In this document: piece by piece, positions 10,231-20,712 of the stretch
Position numbering within the stretch: the first letter of the stretch is position 1
Layout of the letters: every line of letters begins with the position of its first letter
NCBI GenBank assembly: GCA_014621425.1
Contig: JAANBB010000424.1
Span: 1-34,008 of the forward strand
DNA: 34,008 bases
Direction of reading: 5' to 3'
Source: Cylindrodendrum hubeiense
Taxonomy: Eukaryota; Ascomycota; Sordariomycetes; Hypocreales; Nectriaceae
Made by a program: the position numbers and the translations under genes
The notes under the pieces: model-generated
Databases searched by the model: none
What the model was told of the DNA's origin: nothing
The model's input: the letters and a program-made list of their open reading frames with translations, nothing else

Positions 10231-13200
10231 TCTTAAATATCCAGGTGGTATAATCCTCGCAACTAAGACTATGCAGTCTGCTGGTCTCGCGGGCTTAAGG
10301 CCTAGCTAGAGGCTTAAATGGCGATCTTTTGCGTCTCCTATACACTCGCTGGCTTCCTGGAACTGGGCGGGGTCCGTGATCGCCATCCAACAATGCAAGA
10401 TAGGCTTGGTCGGGTCCGAGAGAACGGCTCCTGGGAATTCCGAACAGGGACCGCCCGTCTAGCCTACCATTGCCTTGGTTTCGGTATCAGGAATCCCTGG
10501 TGCCCTTCCCGAGCGCTGTACACTAAAAGGTTTTGCCCAGGTATTGGTGTTGTGATCGGCATCGGGCAGATCACAGTAGTGTCCCTACCTCAGCTTCTCC
10601 CATACCTTAAGTGGCTTCAGCACAAAGCTGAAAACCATTCCCGACTGTCCGCCACGGCTCTCCAAATCCGACTTGTCATAATCTTATCACCACCATATGC
10701 TCCCTATCTGGGGCTGTCACCTTGGCCCCACACCCCAAAAGCGTATGAATCGACGCATCATCTCAAGCCACCGGGAGTTCATTAAAACTAGTGCGAGACG
10801 GGACGCTCGTACTGGCATGCCGCTTGACAAAGCGTCATTCTCACCAACGTCCCATCAACGCTGGGCTCCTTTCTTCATGGGCCGTTCCTTTTCCCTTTTT
10901 TTTGTGTCATATCAGGGATGGTTAATGGGATCTAAAGGCGCCCTCTCTCCTAGCACCCGACATGGCTCCAGTGTTGACATGCGGAATCAAGCACTTGGGT
11001 TATCACAGCCTACTGTTGGCCTGATACTAAGTATGCAAAACGCAGGTCCAAGACCCCCAAGTGTGCTTCCATCATACTACTTTCGGCTGCATTCACTACA
11101 CCGCGCTCAGCTTACCGCTTTGTGCCACCATCGTACTGAATCTATGCCTCATAAGTCAGGTCTTGGCATTAGCCAGTTCCGTTATGCCTTGTCCTCGATC
11201 GGTATTGCATTTTGTCAAAAGGTAACACAACTTCGTTATCACACGACATGAATGTTCTCGGCTAGAATTGCATTGCCTGGAAGTCAACCGATGCTCGGCC
11301 GTCAATATCGTGCGACGGTCTCAGTCTTGCGTGGCTCCGCTCCCCGCTCGCCGTCTCTCATCCTAGAGGCGAACACCTTGGTTCTCGTCTATGAGATCTA
11401 GCCTTTCCCTTTGTGGCACGAATCCACCAACTAAAGGGTTGTTTTTAGACGATTCCGCACTTCGTCGCCACAGTTGCTTAGATCTCTGCGTCCTGTCACC
11501 CCTCGCCAGAACTGGACTAGAGTCGACGACAATTGACTCGTTGCTACGCGTCGCGGGACGCCAACCCCAGCGGTCACTACCGTAGCATCCGTTGGACTGA
11601 GACCTCAAGTCCAATAGGTTTGCGGAGCCTATGGAGCCAGCGAGCGGTTTGCCACATGACAAGGCGTTCGGGCTTCGGGTTCGAGCGAGCATAAGCTTCC
11701 CCCAGTTGAGCAGTCAGTCTAGCATCCAGTCTAGCATCATATCCACAGCGGAGACTCGGCTCCGTGGCGCCAAACTCTACTGCTCCGAAGTGCCCGCCCA
11801 GTGTGCACCATTGGCTCCAAGGTAATGCAGGGTGCCAGGTGGGAGGCAAGCGGAAACTACCAATAGGCTCGGGATGTCTCAAGCCGTCAACATTGCTGTG
11901 ATGTGGAAAGCGTTGGCAGCTTGGGAAGTGGTGGTGGGAGGTATCCGGTTCAGCCCTCGAGTCTCGCATCACACAAAATCCAGCGGAGCACGATTCATCC
12001 GCGGACCGATCGGTGCAATGCCATCACCCGTCGTCGTCTTCGGTGACTTCCCCTGGAGGTGAGACCCGATAGATCTGTAGATTTACGCCGAGGCTACTAC
12101 GTAGGGAAGCCCGACAACTTTCGGGAAACCTCAAGGTACGGAGCACAGCACGTATGCTGTGTTCCGTCATCCGTACTTGAGACCGGCTCTGGTCCAAGCC
12201 GATGCATCTGGTATGTAGATCCTGTGCTACCATGCAGCAGCCTTGAGTACGAAGGCTGCATTCTTCAGACACTCTCTAGCAGGCACGGATTATGCAAACG
12301 ACGGCCTCTCACCAAAGACACTATTGGTAAGACGACTCTGCATATGGTGGCCGTGGTTATTAGGCGCAGGAGGCGCAAACTGCCCTCGAGCTTTCAACGG
12401 CGGACAGCGTGTTGTCTCACCGACACATCAAGCCAAGCCGTTGAACGAGATACGAGATACGAGATAGAAGGCACTTCCCGAGCGATGAGTATTGATCGCG
12501 ACGACCGATGGGGAGTGTCTTCTTTTCTTACGGAACCATGATGTAACGTTCGAACCCTGTCGAGCTGGAAAGGACATGTTTGGCTCTGCCCTGCAAGTCT
12601 CATCTCCTGTTGACTGCAGGCTGAGCCAGACAGACCGACCAACACACAGAGACACATACATGCAGAGAGACAAGCATACAGAGACAGACACCAACCCCGG
12701 TTTTGACATCATTATCCTCCTCTGCAGGGCAGCGATAGACAGCGCAGGAAGCACAGCACGGGCCGCGATGACCTCGTCTGCTAATCACACATACCCCAGA
12801 CTTTGGAGCCCTCTCATCGCTGGTCTAGTGTAAGAGGCCCGATTCCGCCACTCGATCCAGCCCTTCCGAGTCCACGACTGTTAGCCCAACGCCCTCCGCT
12901 CCCCGAAGCTCCGCCCGTCCCCACACCGATCAGGATGGGAGAAGGTACACGCACCACACCTTGTCCCGTTTTGTCATTTACTATGCACGATGTGATGAAC
13001 GAGCTCGAGCCCGGCGGCCCTCTGTGGCGTCAGACTGTCTCGAGGCATGCCAAATCCCCTTGCCCATCTTAGCTCCCCTTTGAAGGTGTCAATCCGGCTC
13101 GTGCATTGCCTTTGACAGCTCCGAGGCAGATCATGCTACGTATGTCGGGGACCCGGGGACCTGGGCGCCGGGCGATCCTCGAGGGCGGTCGAGGGAGGAT

Positions 13201-14845
13201 TCCTCGTGGAGGCCGTTCAGTTCTGCATGGTTTTGGGGCTGGGATCGTCCGTCCCGCGTGTGTGAAGCGGAGGGCGTCTTGCAGCGGATTTCCCAAAGCA
13301 CGCCTCTGGCATACACGCAATATCCAAGCCAGGTCGGAGCCGAGACCAAAGAGCCATGGCACCAGAAATCACGAGTTACGAGTCTCGGCCCCCCAACAGC
13401 CAACAAGCGTCTACCAAGCCAACTGGCAAACGCCTCCAGCACGCAAGGAATCATTAGAACCCTCGCATGCTCCGATTTCGCCTCCCAAGGGTCCTCCAAA
13501 GGTCCCAAATGCTCCCGAGGCCTCAAAGCTCCCAATCACACGCGTCCAGTGCCTGAGACCTGGTGGTACATGCGATCAACAATCCACCTGCTAGCCATGA
13601 TATTCCGCTCTCGTTGTCTTACCCCCCTTGGGTTTCCCGCTTCGTTTCTTTTCCTGTCCCTCCCAAGTCCCCAACCCCTTCCCACCTCCCTTCCGTCTTC
13701 CTGCTCTAGCGCTCTAGCGGCACCCCCACGAGGGGGCAGCAGCGAGCCCACGGGCCCTCTTGGCACCACGCTTGCCCTGCCATGTACCTACATGGCGGAG
13801 TTCTATAGCGCCCGCGTGTATCTTACGGGGCCTCTGCGAGACATGCAGTTCGCGATGGCGCGGGCCACGGCGGATGGGGAAAGGACATCCGGAGGTATGT
13901 GCGCGAAGGCGTGAGGCGTCGCCCGTCGAGGCGTGAGGGCGGGGAGACGAACCGCGGGATGTTCCTCTTGCCGCCGGCTGGGGGCTCGGGTACGCAGCAC
14001 TCGGACGGGCAGTTTTGCTTATTGCCGACAGAAGAGGCGTCGCCTGCGGGCTGGCTTCACATTGTTGGGGGGACGTGGTGTCGCAGAGATAAGGCAACCG
14101 GAGTCCTGCAGGAGGAGGATCGCCTGTCAGGCTCGGGCAGACGTGTCATGGGAAACGTGCAGAGGGTGGATGAGTGGATGGGAAACGTGCGGACGGGGGA
14201 TGAGTGGATGGAGGTCTGTCTCGGACTGCAACTTTTCCATGATGCCATCATGGTCTCAGGCACGGTGTGACCTGTTAACTGACGTATTGTGCCTGCCTTA
14301 GCCCCAACAGGCGATGCTACCTCGTGACGGTCGATCAATGCGACGAGGCTTGAGTCCAGGCCATATGTGCAAGTCTAGACCCTCTGGGTGTGTTTTCACG
14401 GAGATATCTAGCGGATACGGTTCTCTGGTGCTAGGAGCGTCAGATCGGACATGCCGGACGATGGGCTTCGCTCCTAGAAACACTTGCTGAGAAGACCGAG
14501 AACCCCTCTCCGGGGATTCGAGAGTAAGCCTCACAGTTGGATGCACATCTTCACAGTAAACGGGTTGTGGCATTAACCCATGATATACATGATTATATGA
14601 GCTGTGCGGGAGCATATAGACAGTCTTACGTTGCCCTCCACGCAAGGCAGTTGAAAGAGTCGTTCTGTTTCGTCAACTCCTCAACCTTCTTTTCCCATCA
14701 TTCCTCCGGATAACCTACGTACTCGTATGTCCCGTCCATCCAATCCCGCGTACATTCATCCAAAAAAAAGAATCGCAAAAATAATAACCGCAACAACGCG
14801 CCACGATGCAAATCCTTGTCACTGTCCCCTTCCTCTTGCAGTTCC
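10231..14845. other. Gene-poor block with lower GC, up to the PEX5 3' end
   Basis: The first 2.2 kb (about 10.2-12.5 kb) is less GC-rich than the flanks, has a 23-nt near-palindrome at 10295-10317 centred on CTAGCTAG, and contains no recognised coding domain. The longest open frame (10697-11251, 184 codons on +) matches nothing I know and is of a length expected by chance. 12.8-14.0 kb is again GC-rich without a supported gene. 14.3-14.85 kb is the probable 3' flank of PEX5. A decayed repeat element is possible but I see no transposase or terminal repeats. Confidence 0.45.
14150..14209 (+). repeat. Direct tandem duplication of a 30-bp unit
   Basis: Copy 1 is at 14150-14179 and copy 2 at 14180-14209. 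Both begin GGGAAACGTGC and end GGATGAGTGGAT, with three mismatches between copies. Confidence 0.9.
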
Positions 14846-16835
14846 TTAGAACTCAAACTCGGGTCGGAAGATAGCCGGATCTACGCCGGCAACCGTCTTT
14901 TCGGCCAGATCCCGGCGGCCCATCTGGGTGAAGACGCGGCGCAGGGTATCGTAGAGAGTGCTGCTGCGGTTTTGGGCAGACATGCGCTCGAGCGTCTCGT
15001 CGACGCCGCCGGCGCCATCGCCGAGGATCTCGTAGGCCTTGCTGCGGCCCGACTTCTCAATGGCCTTGTGCATTTCCAGCGCGGCCAGGAAGTGGCAGGC
15101 CGCTTCTTGGTGGCAGTTGATGTTGATGCAGCTAACGCCCAAGTTGTAGCGCGCGCGCACAAAGTTGGGTGCCATGGCGAGTGCCTCCTGGTAAGCGGCG
15201 ATGGCCTCCTCGGAACGACCGCTGTTGGCGAGCGTAGCACCCAGTCTGTTCCAGAGTAGGTGCAACTGCTCCTGCTGGTTAGACGTTCCCAACTCTGACG
15301 AATGAAGCGCCGACTGGAAGCAGTCCACCGCCTTGTCGTAGTCCTCGGCTCCATAGAACAGAACACCCAGGCCGACCTGGACATCCGGATCCATGTGCTC
15401 GCCGTCGGGGCTCATCTGGGCCGCCTTGATGAACAGGTTGGTTACCTTGTCATGCAGCTGCTGGCGGTCTGTGAAGCCCATCTCGGCTGGCGGGTGCAGG
15501 TCCTTGGGGTTCAGGATGTTGGGATACTTTACCGACAACCAACGCTCCAAGGTTCGATATGCCGTGCTATCATAGCCCTCGTTGGTGTACGATACGGCCA
15601 GGCCCATCAAAGCAGCGAGGTTGTTAGGGTCCAGCTTCAGAGCTTGCTCCAACGCCCGGATTGCTGCCGTCTCCTTCTCGTTCTGTGCTTGCGCCGTTCC
15701 TAGGTATACCCATGCATCTACGTGGTCGGGAGACTGTTGCACGGCGGACTCGAAGGCGAGAGCTGCCAGGGAGAGGTTACCGCCCTCCTTCATGATGCGC
15801 ACACCCTCGTCAAATGCGTTCTTCTCTTCTCGGAAAAAGTTGTCCTCTTCGAAGAGGTAGTTTTCGACGGCCGGGTCGCCGAGGCGGCCCCAGTCACCCA
15901 TGCCCTCGAAATCGGGCATGAGGTTGTTGCTCCACTCGGTGTCGAATTGGTCGAACAGTTCTTCGTTGACCATGGATCTAGATGCCTCCTTCTCAGCTTG
16001 GACTCCTTTCCAGATAGATTCGAAATCACCGAACTCATTGGTTTCAGAGTGCATAGCCTTATCCATCTCGTTTAGCTCGCGCTCTGCAGCAGTCGCTTCG
16101 GTCTCCTTCTGCTTTCCGTCGTCTTGCAGTTCCATCTGGGCGAACTGCTCCTCCCACTTGTGTTCGTCAAGCTCGACCAGTCGGCCCTTACCCTTGCCCT
16201 CGGGCTGTTGCTGCTGCATGGGTTGTTGGTTCTGGTACATAGGTTGGAACATGGGTTGATTGAAGCCCATTCTTTGGTTCATCATGCCGACTCCCATCAT
16301 CGGTCGCTGCTGGGCCATCTGGCTCGGCATACTGTTCTGCATTGGGCCTGATAGTGAGGCAGATGCTTGACCATTGAGCTGTTGGAATCGAGAGAACTCG
16401 TCGGCGCTGAATTGCGCTCCCGGGGTCTTGAACGCCGACTCCATGGCCGGCTGGCCGTTAAAGTCGTGTGCCCACGTCGGCGATGCAGAGTTGGCGCGCA
16501 TCTGGGCTTCCTGTACGGGATGGAGCGGACCCATATGGCCAGGCTGCATGGGGAACTCCTGCTGGAGGCTGGGACCGCTGTTGAGGAAACCGTTCATCAT
16601 CTGAGATTATCACGATCGCATTAGTAATGCACCAAATCTACCGGCATCTGGCCGTCAGTACCTCATCCTGAGGGGCGTTGGCGCTCTGGCTTCGAAATCC
16701 ATTCAACTGCCCTCCCGGTCCTCGGCCGACGAGCCGGTCGCGCTGCAGGGTCTTATCATCTTGAACATGCTTGTGAAGCTGGCTGAGGGGGTTCGCGGAC
16801 GTCGAACACTCGGCGCCACCGCTCAGGAACGACAT
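14846..16835 (-). CDS. PEX5: Peroxisomal targeting signal 1 receptor PEX5 (2 exons, 642 aa)
   Basis: The cycling receptor that binds C-terminal SKL-type signals in the cytosol and docks at the peroxisome membrane (Pex13/Pex14). Exon 1 is 16662-16835 (58 codons) and exon 2 is 14846-16600. The 61-nt intron has a GTACTG donor, a canonical TTACTAAT branch site and a CAG acceptor. The N-terminus MSFLSGGAECSTSANPL contains the conserved Cys10 that in this family is ubiquitinated for receptor recycling. WxxxF-type Pex14-binding motifs are seen at W101-F105 (WAHDF) and W207-F211 (WEEQF). A Met/Gln-rich linker lies between them. The TPR region begins at about residue 325 and runs nearly to the end, with clear repeats such as DAWVYLGTAQAQ...ALKLDPNN and ALAMAPNFVRARYNLG. 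The length and domain order are normal for fungal PEX5. It is divergent from RPF2. Confidence 0.96.
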
Positions 16836-17305
16836 GATGTTGATTGAAAGCGGAGGGGTCGGTCCGGCGGAGTCTATACGTTAAAATTGATTAGAGGACT
16901 ACTCGGGACTCAATAGATCAATATCTATGAGTTGAGGGTGATTGAAGAGAGGTTGATGGAAATGGCAGAATCGTCACTGGTCAAGGACGAGTCAAGTCAT
17001 CGGAGTGTAGTCCCACGGCCGGCGGGGAAAATGCCGAGGCTGACCGGCCGGTTGGTAGGATCGCTCCGCGAAACGGAGTGTCCACGTGACTGCGGGGTAC
17101 GTCGGAGACTGCAAACCCGGTCTTTCACCGACCTTTGACCGAGTTGGGATAAGGGCCAAGGTGAGGCAAGGTGAGCAAGGTGAGCACGGTGAGGGAGGTC
17201 GGCTTTATCGATAAGGATTATTTTTTTTTCCGCCTTGAAAGGCTTCATCCCTCCTCCACTCGACGAAGCCTCATCCCAAGGCCAGCCACCACAAACAACA
17301 CAAAG
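16836..17305. promoter_or_regulatory. Divergent promoter region between PEX5 and RPF2
   Basis: 470 bp separates the two start codons, so both core promoters must lie here. On the PEX5 side there is an interrupted inverted repeat (16909-16936: CTCAATAGAT and ATCTATGAGTTGAG). A CACGTG hexamer lies at 17083-17088. A roughly 9-bp AAGGTGAGC direct repeat spans about 17158-17195, and a T-run (17220-17229) precedes RPF2. None is proven to be functional. Confidence 0.6.
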
Positions 17306-18320
17306 ATGCTTCGCCAAGTGTACGTCCCACGCCTGCGATGCTCCAATCGCAAAATTTGCGCTGACACTCTCTAGAAAACCCCGCAATGCCCGCTCCAAGC
17401 GGGCGCTCGAGAAGCGCGAGCCCAAGGCCATCGAGAACCCCAAGACCTGCCTCTTCCTCCGCGGCACCACCTGCTCGCAGGTCGTGCAGGATGCGCTGAA
17501 CGACCTGCACCAGATGCGCCAGCCGCTGGCCAAGAAGTTCACCAAGAAGAACCCCATCCACCCCTTCGACGACGCCTCGTCGCTCGAGTTCTTCTCCGAG
17601 AAGAACGACTCCAGCTTGATGGTGTTCGGCAGCAGCCAGAAGAAGCGCCCACACACGCTCACCTTTGTCCGCACCTTTGGCTTCAAGATCCTCGACATGC
17701 TCGAGCTCAACCTCGACGCCGAGAGCTACCGCACCATTGCCCAGTTCAAGACCAAGAAGTTCGCCGTCGGCCTGCGGCCCATGATGCTCTTCGCTGGCAC
17801 CGCCTTCGAGAGCCCCGTCGCCAACGAGTTCACCCTCGCCAAGAGCATGCTCATTGACTTCTTCAGGGGCGAGCCCGCTGATAAGATCGACGTCGAGGGC
17901 CTGCAGTACATTGTGTCCGTCAGCGCCGAGGACAGCACCGGCGACGGCGACGCCAAGCCCGCCGTCCACCTGCGCGTCTACCTGAACCACACCAAGCGCA
18001 GCGGTCAGCGTCTGCCTCGCGTCGAGGTCGAGGAGATTGGCCCGCGTATGGACTTCCGCATCGGCCGCGTCAGGGAGGCCGACGAGGCCATGCTCAAGGA
18101 GGCCATGAAGAAGGCCCGCGGCCTCGAGGAGCGCCCCAAGAAGAACGTCATCACCGACTCCCTGGGCGACAAGCTCGGTCGCGTGCACTTGGGCAAGCAG
18201 GATCTCAGCGAGCTGCAACTGCGCAAGATGAAGGGTCTGAAGCGCAGCCGCGCCGAGGACCGGGAGGACAGGGAGAATGCCGCTGCCACCAACGAGGAGG
18301 CCAAGAGGATAAAGCAATAG
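17306..18320 (+). CDS. RPF2: Ribosome biogenesis protein RPF2, Brix domain (2 exons, 319 aa)
   Basis: A nucleolar 60S assembly factor which in yeast acts with Rrs1 to bring 5S rRNA, Rpl5 and Rpl11 into pre-ribosomes. Exon 1 is only 14 nt (17306-17319, MLRQ plus two bases of the Val codon). The 55-nt intron is 17320-17374 (GTACGT, branch CTGAC, TAG) and exon 2 is 17375-18320. Splicing gives the family-typical start MLRQVKPRNARSKRALEKREPK. The Brix domain follows, with recognisable blocks IHPFDDASSLEFFSEKND, SLMVFGSSQKKRPHTLTF and VRTFGFKILDMLEL. Near the C-terminus is the EEIGPRMDFRIGR block, followed by a Lys/Arg/Glu-rich tail. The unspliced frame has a later or false start; the tiny first exon is supported by the conserved N-terminus. 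Codon use is strongly C/G-ending, as expected for a well expressed gene. Confidence 0.95.
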
Positions 18321-18746
18321 AAGGTTGTTGGCATTGCGGACTTGGAGTTGGGCGTCTGGAAAAGGTCCTAGGAAGGCCATGTCAATTGATGAAATTTCCT
18401 CGGGTTGCATCCCATAAATTATTATCTGTTCCGCTTCGCTTTCAAGTGACGATTGATTAGCCCAACGACAATTCCCAAGTCCAGTCGTAACCATTAATAT
18501 AGAGTGTTGCTATTCACAGCATGCATATTCATATTCGCCTACATCAGACACCGCCTATGGCATACGAATTATGTACGAATCCAAGAAGTATAAACATGAG
18601 TGAAATAGACGGTATTGAAAGTTTATCAATGAGAATTCAGGTAGTGTATTTTATGATTTAGTTCAAAGAGAAATGATAATTCATTATTGCTGGGTATTAT
18701 AATGGTCCTCTACCTGCAAATAGCCAATACTATTAACGTATACCGT
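18321..18746. other. Convergent intergenic region, A/T rich
   Basis: 426 bp between the stop codons of RPF2 (+) and the oxidoreductase (-). It is clearly more A/T rich than its surroundings and most likely holds both 3' untranslated regions and polyadenylation sites. No gene is seen. Confidence 0.6.
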
Positions 18747-19868
18747 CTATTCCAAAGTCACAACCACCTTCTTACTTGATACTCCTGCCCGAATGATATC
18801 CAGCCCTTCCTGGATCTTGTCTAGTCCATTTCCAACGATCATTGGCTCAGGGCATGTGGCATACTCCGCCTCCCGCAACGCATCCTCCAGATACCGAAAT
18901 ACCATTCTCTCCTTCGCGTCCCACTCAACGATATCACTGCCGAAGATGAACTTGCAACCCACTCCGCTGCGCCAGATTTTGACCTGCATCGCTAGCCGGC
19001 TCCAGAGGAACTTGGTAATGAAGGGCACCTTTGCCAGTGCAGTCGTCGGGAACGGCCCGGGCGTGTCGACAGACGCTTGCGACACGAACTGTGTCGCACC
19101 GGGGACTTGGCTGATGATATCGATGCACTTTCCCTGCGAGCCCTGGCCGATGGCCAAGGCGCCCGCACACTGGCGGCCCTCAAACGCAGCAATAATGTCG
19201 CCCACGGCCGTTGGACTGCGGTAGTCGAAGACGTCGACGGCACCGAGGCGGCGAACGGCGTCCCAGTTCTTGGGCGAAGCGGTTGCGATGACGTCGTAGC
19301 CTGCTGCGACAGCGAGCTGTACGGCGTTATTGCCAACGCTGGTGCTAGCACCCCAGATGAGGACCGTCTTTCCAGTGTGAACCCTCCCCTTTCGGACGTG
19401 GAGAGGCTCCAATGCGAGCTGGTCTTTCTGGAACAGCCCGCAGGCAGCTGTACAAGCGCCAAGCGGAACGACGACGGCATCCGCAAAGCTGACATTGTCA
19501 GGGATCTTGGCCGTCAGTGAGTCTCTCGCTACCATGGTCTCCTGGAACCCGCCCTCAGAAGATCCCTTTCCTCTCTTATCCATCCCCAAGGCGAGAGCAA
19601 TCACCCTGTCACCCTTCTGGAACCGTGAGCCGGGGCCAGTCTCAATGACTTCGCCAGCAACATCAGACCCTAAAATGAGCGGGTACTCGAGCCAGCTGAA
19701 CATCATTTTGCCCACAACTTGCTTGACGGAATCGACAGGGTTTATGGCGACGGCATGGGTACGAATGAGGACCTCATTTGGTCCAGGTTTGGGGACTGGT
19801 GCCGAAAGGACCGCAATGGGAGACCCATCAGGGCGTGTGAGGTAGGCAGCTTTATTAGAAGTTGCCAT
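18747..19868 (-). CDS. CipB-like medium-chain (quinone reductase type) oxidoreductase, 373 aa
   Basis: A single-exon member of the medium-chain dehydrogenase/reductase superfamily, the group annotated in fungi as zinc-binding oxidoreductase CipB or trans-enoyl reductase. Residues 1-135 form the GroES-like catalytic domain (PGPNEVLIRTHAVAINPVDSVKQ; EYPLILGSDVAGEV; KGDRV). The Rossmann part has the nucleotide loop GASTSVG at 173-179 followed by NAVQLAVAAGYDVIATAS, predicting NADPH use. I see no four-Cys structural zinc loop, so despite the family name a zinc-independent reductase is likely. The substrate is unknown. The start is the first ATG of the frame, giving a conserved N-terminus (MATSNKAAYL). 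The next gene upstream, in the same orientation, is an Upc2-like regulator 845 bp away, which might control it; this is only a positional guess. Confidence 0.9.
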   Translation of the reverse strand: MATSNKAAYLTRPDGSPIAVLSAPVPKPGPNEVLIRTHAVAINPVDSVKQVVGKMMFSWLEYPLILGSDVAGEVIETGPGSRFQKGDRVIALALGMDKRGKGSSEGGFQETMVARDSLTAKIPDNVSFADAVVVPLGACTAACGLFQKDQLALEPLHVRKGRVHTGKTVLIWGASTSVGNNAVQLAVAAGYDVIATASPKNWDAVRRLGAVDVFDYRSPTAVGDIIAAFEGRQCAGALAIGQGSQGKCIDIISQVPGATQFVSQASVDTPGPFPTTALAKVPFITKFLWSRLAMQVKIWRSGVGCKFIFGSDIVEWDAKERMVFRYLEDALREAEYATCPEPMIVGNGLDKIQEGLDIIRAGVSSKKVVVTLE

Positions 19869-20712
19869 TGCGTAGCGCCCTGAACAGTAGGGAAAGTGAA
19901 AATTGAATTAGATTTAGGATGTGTAACTTATAAACGAGAGGTTGCTGGTGTCGTTGGTGATGGACGGGAGGCATCGAGACTTGAGAGCCATTCCCATCTG
20001 TATTTATATGTCGGTCGTGCTAGCCTCAGAGTCGGACTCGTTTACGCCTACATCCTGCCGCTTGATGGATTTAACACTCGGACTCGGACTCGGATCCATA
20101 GGCCTGCTCTCTGGCTTGCTCGCTCCTCCAGTCTCCGTTTTTCTCTTGCCGTAAACCGTGTAAACCGGGTTGTCGCGCTTCTGGGTCCCAGCCCCACCAC
20201 CAACGCTAACCTCATACCGTATTCGAAGAGCTCCTCATTGGTGTGTGCCACTAACATCTCCAGGAGCCCGATCTCTATCACCAGCGTCATCTGCCACCAT
20301 CTCGGCCATGGCGGCAATCATGGTTCGCTGTCCTCTATCTGTCCGATGACTCGGATGCGGTCTCAGTAGCCAAATAGAAACCCTGTCGATGCGTGCTCGG
20401 TATTCATAATAGCCCGCCCCGATTCCTGTTGGGACGGGTTGCAGTGATTAATTGCTCCGTGGATAAATCGTATTAACTCCTCCATGATGCTTCGTCGCTT
20501 CTTATCGTAACTTTGAATATTTGTTCAGCCTCAGAAATCTCATATCTAATCCGTAGCATGTTCATTATAGACACCCCGCGCGAATTAGTAAAACATTGTG
20601 TCGTGAAACAGATCACCGGATAGCAATATACAACAATGCTTGAGGCGGCGTTGGGGGGTCGGATAGTTTCCGGCACAGCCAGTTGCGGAATTGTGAGTCC
20701 CAAAAAAACTCA
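19869..20712. other. Intergenic region between oxidoreductase and Zn2Cys6 regulator
   Basis: About 0.85 kb carrying the oxidoreductase promoter (minus strand) and the regulator 3' flank. A/T rich in the 20400-20660 part. Repeated GGACTCGGACTCGG units occur at about 20075-20092. No gene is supported. Confidence 0.5.

Noticed and set aside
10697..11251. 184-codon open frame on the + strand in the gene desert
   Set aside because: Length is within chance expectation for the window, the composition is not coding-like and no motif is recognised.
13536..14097. Overlapping open frames on both strands at 13.3-14.1 kb
   Set aside because: Several frames are open at once because of GC-rich sequence. 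None has a recognisable motif or plausible splice chain.
17271..18494. 407-codon antisense open frame over RPF2
   Set aside because: It lies opposite the recognised RPF2 gene and its leucine/valine/glycine-rich repetitive protein is the usual artefact of strong C/G third-base bias on the other strand.
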